DNA of 9,325 nt, taken from an uncultured Pseudogracilibacillus sp. GTDB lineage: Bacteria; Bacillota; Bacilli; Bacillales; Amphibacillaceae. The notes under the pieces were generated by a model. It made no database searches. It was not told the origin of the DNA and saw nothing but the letters and a program-made list of their open reading frames with translations. Numbering within the stretch: position 1 is the stretch's first letter; every line of letters starts with the position of its first letter. The DNA lies in NCBI GenBank assembly GCA_937960785.1, contig CALGOZ010000130.1, forward strand, positions 1 through 9,325, in the 5' to 3' direction. The translations under genes and the position numbers were made by a program. Of the stretch, positions 5,917 to 9,325 are shown piece after piece.

Positions 5917-6920
5917 CAAAGATTAGGTACAACAATGATATTCGAGCCGAAACTGCTGGCTCTTTAATGGTGAAGCAGTATATCACCGTACAAAAAAATC
6001 AGACAATCAAGCAAGCGATCGATCATTTACGGGCTACCGTCGGCGGGATGAAAAACGTGCACTACGTTTATATTACGAATGAACATAATCATGTCGTCGG
6101 AGTTTTATCGATTCGAGAATTGTTAAGTGCTGATGATGAGCTTTTCGTAGAACAAGTAATGATTACCGATGTCGTCACGTTACCGAAGCACGTAGACCAG
6201 GAAGAGGCAGCTCAAGTTTTCCAAGATACGGACCTCGTCTCGATTCCTGTAATTAATAAAAGGGATCAAATTATCGGGGTCGTTCACGTCGAGGATATTT
6301 TAGACGTTATGGAGTTTGAGGCGACAGAAGATATGCATAAAATGGGTTCGGTCGTCTCGGCTACAGCGGAAGAATACGAGGGTGGACTACTCGATGCAAG
6401 TATTCGCTTTTTATATCGTAAGCGGATTGTTTGGCTCGTTATTTTAGTTTTTGTCAATGTTTTTTCTGGAGCAGGAATCGCCTATTTCGAAGATGTGATT
6501 GCAGCAAATATCGCTCTTGTTTTTTTCCTCCCGTTATTAATTGATAGTGGAGGAAATGCTGGTTCTCAATCGGCTACCTTAGTAATTCGAGCGATGGCAA
6601 CGGGTAATGTACGAATTCGTGACTGGTTCAAGATGATTACGAAGGAACTTGCCGTCTCTGCTTTAATCGGGCTTACGATGGCTTTTGCTGTATCCTTCGT
6701 TGGAATTGCTAGGGGTGGGATTGATATTGCGCTGGTTGTTTCACTTACGATGATGTTAATTGTAATTTTCGGTAGTATGATCGGAATTTCGTTACCATTT
6801 ATCTTCCAAAAATTCAAACTCGATCCAGCGACAGCGAGTGCCCCTCTCGTCACATCGATTGCAGATATTTCAGGAGTACTTATTTACTTTGCGATTGCAT
6901 CAGCGATTTTAACAATTTAG
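5913..6920 (+). CDS. mgtE: MgtE-family Mg2+ transporter lacking the N domain
   Basis: The 335-residue Mg2+ channel/transporter sits in the cell membrane. It starts directly at ETAGSLM (13-19), the segment joining the N domain to the CBS pair in full-length MgtE. Two CBS domains follow (about 18-75 and 80-140), then the plug-helix region (about 145-170) and a five-helix membrane domain with the motif LLIDSGGNAGSQS (208-220) and an expected pore aspartate D318 in VTSIADISG. Full-length bacterial MgtE has about 450 residues, so the superhelical N domain of about 130 is absent. Only 190 bp separate the terminator from the start, too little for a frameshifted N domain. The ATG at 5913 has AGGAGG eight bases upstream (5899-5904). 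Expression is set by the M-box; the CBS pair, which in characterised MgtE closes the pore at high Mg2+, is retained. Confidence 0.93.
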   Translation: MTKIRYNNDIRAETAGSLMVKQYITVQKNQTIKQAIDHLRATVGGMKNVHYVYITNEHNHVVGVLSIRELLSADDELFVEQVMITDVVTLPKHVDQEEAAQVFQDTDLVSIPVINKRDQIIGVVHVEDILDVMEFEATEDMHKMGSVVSATAEEYEGGLLDASIRFLYRKRIVWLVILVFVNVFSGAGIAYFEDVIAANIALVFFLPLLIDSGGNAGSQSATLVIRAMATGNVRIRDWFKMITKELAVSALIGLTMAFAVSFVGIARGGIDIALVVSLTMMLIVIFGSMIGISLPFIFQKFKLDPATASAPLVTSIADISGVLIYFAIASAILTI

Positions 6921-7037
6921 AAATTATCCGAAAGATTGACAAATCCATAATCGAATTTCTATATTAAAACGAAACAAAAAACTTCAATCATAAAAAAAGA
7001 ATCAAATATAAAGGACTATCAATCATTCAATTCTGAT

Positions 7038-7086
7038 AAAAAAAGAGCTGAAATTTCCCCTCAGTGGAAGGTTTTCAGCTTTTTTT
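7038..7086. terminator. Bidirectional terminator between mgtE and the CDF gene
   Basis: AGCTGAAA (7046-7053) pairs with TTTCAGCT (7073-7080), and weaker inner pairing is possible. Seven A precede the stem (7038-7044) and seven T end it (7080-7086), so the hairpin has a U-tract in both directions. It serves mgtE on the plus strand and the cation exporter gene on the minus strand. The 117 bp between the mgtE stop and this element hold nothing I can recognise. Confidence 0.85.
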
Positions 7087-7111
7087 CAAAATTAGTTTTG
7101 TTAAGCATTTA

Positions 7112-8014
7112 TCATTTTTTCGGGTCGGTATGGTACGGGTTTATATGCACGAGCACATTTTCGACTTCGGTATACTTTTTCATTAATGTATTTTTCGTCT
7201 CCCGGGCGATATCGTGACCCTGTTTGACTGTGATATTAGGATCGACACTTATTTTTAAATCGATAATAATGTAACGCCCGTGGGTGCGAGCGAGTAATTC
7301 GTCGACACGCTTTACACCGTCGATGCGGAGAACTGTCTTAATATATTTTTTCACTTCTTGTTTAGGCAAAACTTGTTCTAAAACAACGTTCGCTGAAGAC
7401 TTTGCTAAATCGTAACCAACTTTTATTACGATTATAGAAACTAAAATCCCCGCAACCGCATCACCATAGACAAGAAATGCTATGTTTATTTTTTCACCAA
7501 GAATCGCAAGCCCGACACCTCCGAGGGCAGCGAGGGAAGATAAGGAGTCGGAACGGTGGTGCCACGCGTCCGCTACAAGGGCAGCACTTTCGTATTTTTT
7601 TCCGACATAATATTTATAGTAAAATAATATTTCTTTTAAAATAATTGAAGCTACTAAAATATATAACGCAATAGCCGTCGGTGCGACAGGGGTGTCACCG
7701 AAAAATAGCTTGATTGAAGAAATACTAATCTCGATCCCAACAACGATTAAAAGTAACGCAACGATAATTGAAGCAATATTTTCTGCTTTACCGTGGCCAT
7801 AAGGGTGTTCCTCATCAGGTGGTTTATCTGCTATTTTTACAGCAAATAAGATAACGACTGAACTGACGACATCTGAAGCAGAATGGGCGGCATCAGCAAC
7901 AAGGGCACGACTTCCCGACAGCAACCCGCCAATTGCTTTTAGTACAGTTAATAAAATATTAACAAAAATACCTACCCACGTCGCAAAGACGATTCGACGG
8001 CTACTTTCTTTCAT
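7112..8014 (-). CDS. Cation diffusion facilitator (CDF) exporter, possibly Mn2+ efflux
   Basis: This membrane antiporter of about 300 residues expels a divalent cation in exchange for protons. Numbered from an upstream ATG at 8023, six helices fill about 11-215. Helix 2 carries ADAAHSASD (43-51; H47, D51) and helix 5 carries ADAWHHRSD (151-159; H155, D159), the two halves of the transport site. PPDEEHPYGHGKAENIA (68-84) links helices 2 and 3. The cytoplasmic C-terminal domain (215-300) has HGRYIIIDLKISVDP and ends near VLVHINPYH. The loop and overall sequence resemble Bacillus MneP/MneS-type Mn2+ exporters, but the His/Asp site would also suit Zn2+ or Fe2+, so substrate is not settled. The ribosome binding site GAAGGG (8024-8029) abuts the ATG at 8023 and sits nine bases from the ATG at 8014, so I prefer the latter. 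A TATAAT (8038-8043) may be the -10. Confidence 0.88.
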   Translation of the reverse strand: MKESSRRIVFATWVGIFVNILLTVLKAIGGLLSGSRALVADAAHSASDVVSSVVILFAVKIADKPPDEEHPYGHGKAENIASIIVALLLIVVGIEISISSIKLFFGDTPVAPTAIALYILVASIILKEILFYYKYYVGKKYESAALVADAWHHRSDSLSSLAALGGVGLAILGEKINIAFLVYGDAVAGILVSIIVIKVGYDLAKSSANVVLEQVLPKQEVKKYIKTVLRIDGVKRVDELLARTHGRYIIIDLKISVDPNITVKQGHDIARETKNTLMKKYTEVENVLVHINPYHTDPKK

Positions 8015-8300
8015 ATTTTTCATCCCTTCTATAAGTAATTATATGTTATCAATTAATGGCTAAAAGGTCTATTATTCGAGGAATTTAAAGGTCTTTTATA
8101 AAGAAGTATTGTTAGAAAAAGTGACATTGCTCTCTTTTCGCTAAATGATGTACGTTCTAACATTGTAGGTTGTTCGATTTTTGGCTGTTTATGAAAGTTA
8201 AAACTTTCGTTCAAGTGCAATATATAAAAATTGTTGCTACACTTATATTTACAGATTACCATTATTTTACGGGGTTTAATTATAATAAGGAGGAATCATC
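8015..8300. other. Divergent intergenic region between the CDF and FAH genes
   Basis: It holds the promoters of both flanking genes but little else that can be supported. For the minus-strand CDF gene a TATAAT lies at 8038-8043 with a poor -35. For the plus-strand gene the best pair is TTGCTA (8234-8239) with TACCAT (8257-8262) at 17 bp spacing, each matching four of six. A TATAAT at 8281-8286 touches the ribosome binding site and is too close to the start to be the promoter of a leadered message. Confidence 0.35.
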
Positions 8301-9194
8301 ATGAAATTACTTACAATAAGGCAAAACGGGACTGAGACTCTCGGCATTAAAACGAAAAATGGAATTATCGATATGACTCGAGCGCAAGAAATTATGCCTA
8401 ATTCTGACGTACCGACAAACCTGATGAAGCTTCTTAAAAAAGGTGAAACAGCTGTAGCTACATTAAAAAAGTATATTGAATCTTTACCTGCAGATCAGAA
8501 AGACGATTATGTAGTTGATGAATCTGCAATTACATATGGTCCGGCAGTACCGAATCCGAGTAAAATTATTTGTATCGGTTTAAACTATAAAAAGCATGCA
8601 GACGAGACTGGTTTACCATATCCGAAGCACCCTGTTTTATTTAATAAATTTAATAACGCCTTATCGGCTCATCTTGAAGAAGTTCCCGTACCTAAAACGA
8701 CTGAACGTCTCGACTATGAAGTAGAACTTGGTATTGTAATTGGTAAACGAGCAAAATATGTATCAGAGGAAGAGGCGCTCGATTATGTTTTCGGCTATTG
8801 TACGACGAACGATTTATCCGCCCGTGATTTACAAAAGCGAGCCTCCCAATGGTTAACTGGGAAATCTCTCGATGGTTTTGCACCGGTAGGACCGTATGTT
8901 GTTACAAAAGATGAAGTGAAAAATCCAAACGCTTTACGTTTAACGACAAAAGTAAATGGAGAGTTACGCCAAGATTCAACGACAGCAGATATGATTTATT
9001 CTGTTGAGGAGCTCGTAAGTTACATTTCACACTATATGACATTAGAGCCAGGAGACCTTATTATGACGGGAACCCCTGAAGGAGTAATTATTGGAAAGCC
9101 GATTGAAGAGCGCGTTTACTTACAACCAGGCGATGAAGTTACCGTTGAAGTTGAGGACCTTGGTGCTTTAACGACAAAGTTTGTTGAAGAGTAA
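8301..9194 (+). CDS. Fumarylacetoacetate hydrolase (FAH) family protein
   Basis: This 297-residue cytoplasmic enzyme has the FAH fold and a divalent metal, Mg2+ or Mn2+. Such enzymes cleave or decarboxylate 2-oxo acids (acylpyruvates, oxaloacetate) or isomerise 2-hydroxy-dienoates. Residues 1-75 form a variable N-terminal domain and 85-297 the catalytic domain. ICIGLNYKKHADE (90-102) carries an H99/E102 pair like the catalytic dyad of FAHD1-type oxaloacetate decarboxylases and acylpyruvases. DYEVELGIVIG (138-148) with E140 and E142, plus D171 in TTNDLSARD, are the metal ligands. K188 in GKSLDGF and TGTPEG (256-261) line the active site. Length and layout resemble Bacillus subtilis YisK (an oxaloacetate decarboxylase), but the exact substrate is uncertain. 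The ATG has AAGGAGG seven bases upstream (8287-8293). No aromatic-degradation neighbours are visible. After the stop comes a T-run without a clear stem. Confidence 0.9.
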   Translation: MKLLTIRQNGTETLGIKTKNGIIDMTRAQEIMPNSDVPTNLMKLLKKGETAVATLKKYIESLPADQKDDYVVDESAITYGPAVPNPSKIICIGLNYKKHADETGLPYPKHPVLFNKFNNALSAHLEEVPVPKTTERLDYEVELGIVIGKRAKYVSEEEALDYVFGYCTTNDLSARDLQKRASQWLTGKSLDGFAPVGPYVVTKDEVKNPNALRLTTKVNGELRQDSTTADMIYSVEELVSYISHYMTLEPGDLIMTGTPEGVIIGKPIEERVYLQPGDEVTVEVEDLGALTTKFVEE

Positions 9195-9325
9195 CAAGTT
9201 TTTTTAGTTTAGATTTATCATGTCACCACGTGAATTATTGAAAATTCGTATAAAATAATTCAAGATCGTATAAACTAATAAGGAAACCTTCGCAATTAAG
9301 AACAAACGGAAAGATTACTGTAAAC
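9195..9325. other. Gene-free tail of the window
   Basis: Seven T's (9199-9206 region) follow the FAH stop without a convincing hairpin. An 8-bp inverted repeat GAATTATT / AATAATTC (9232-9239 and 9254-9261) has no U-tract, and CGTATAAA is repeated directly at 9247-9254 and 9267-9274. These may belong to the control region of a gene beyond the right edge. Confidence 0.3.

Noticed and set aside
5719..5919. Minus-strand 66-codon reading frame in the mgtE leader
   Set aside because: It runs antisense from mgtE into the terminator, has no ribosome binding site and is rich in Ser/Pro/Phe as expected of a shadow.
6566..6853. Minus-strand 95-codon reading frame
   Set aside because: Antisense inside the membrane domain of mgtE; no start signal.
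8053..8262. Minus-strand 69-codon reading frame between the CDF and FAH genes
   Set aside because: No ribosome binding site before its ATG, unusual composition, and it fills a region that must hold divergent promoters.
8692..8883. Minus-strand 63-codon reading frame
   Set aside because: Antisense shadow within the FAH-family gene.

Overview
The window is low-GC DNA that looks like a chromosomal segment from a Firmicute of the Bacillaceae type. Strong AGGAGG-like ribosome binding sites, GTG starts, TTGACA/TATAAT-type promoters, intrinsic terminators with U-tracts, an M-box (ykoK-type) riboswitch and the protein families all agree with that. No mobile element, tRNA, rRNA or CRISPR array is visible.

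Layout, left to right. Positions 1-690 carry no gene. They hold a degenerate tandem array with a period of about 52 bp (roughly 1-462) and, near the right side, a hairpin that can terminate the next gene. A branched-chain aminotransferase gene (ilvE, minus strand, 691-1767) follows. It is divergent from a small one-helix membrane protein gene (plus, 1943-2248), which meets a second small membrane ORF (minus, 2243-2434) tail to tail with overlapping ends. A terminator at 2477-2515 closes a minus-strand operon for a manganese-type ABC importer, transcribed ATPase, permease, lipoprotein (5185 down to 2595). Its upstream region carries two TTTGCCTAA boxes that look like MntR operator arms. Running the other way, a TTGACA/TATATT promoter, an M-box Mg2+ riboswitch (5440-5597) and its terminator (5682-5720) precede a 335-residue MgtE Mg2+ channel/transporter gene (5913-6920) that lacks the usual N-terminal domain. 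A bidirectional terminator separates it from a convergent CDF-family cation exporter gene (minus, 7112-8014). The last gene is a fumarylacetoacetate hydrolase-family enzyme (plus, 8301-9194).

Taken together, about 5.5 kb (2477-8014) forms a divalent-cation homeostasis block: Mn2+ uptake, Mg2+ uptake under direct RNA control, and a cation exporter of the subgroup that includes Bacillus Mn2+ efflux proteins. I see no clearly novel system. The points most worth a second look are the 52-bp degenerate array, the paired boxes ahead of the ABC operon, the short MgtE with a possible translationally coupled leader ORF behind its riboswitch, and a probably truncated small membrane gene.
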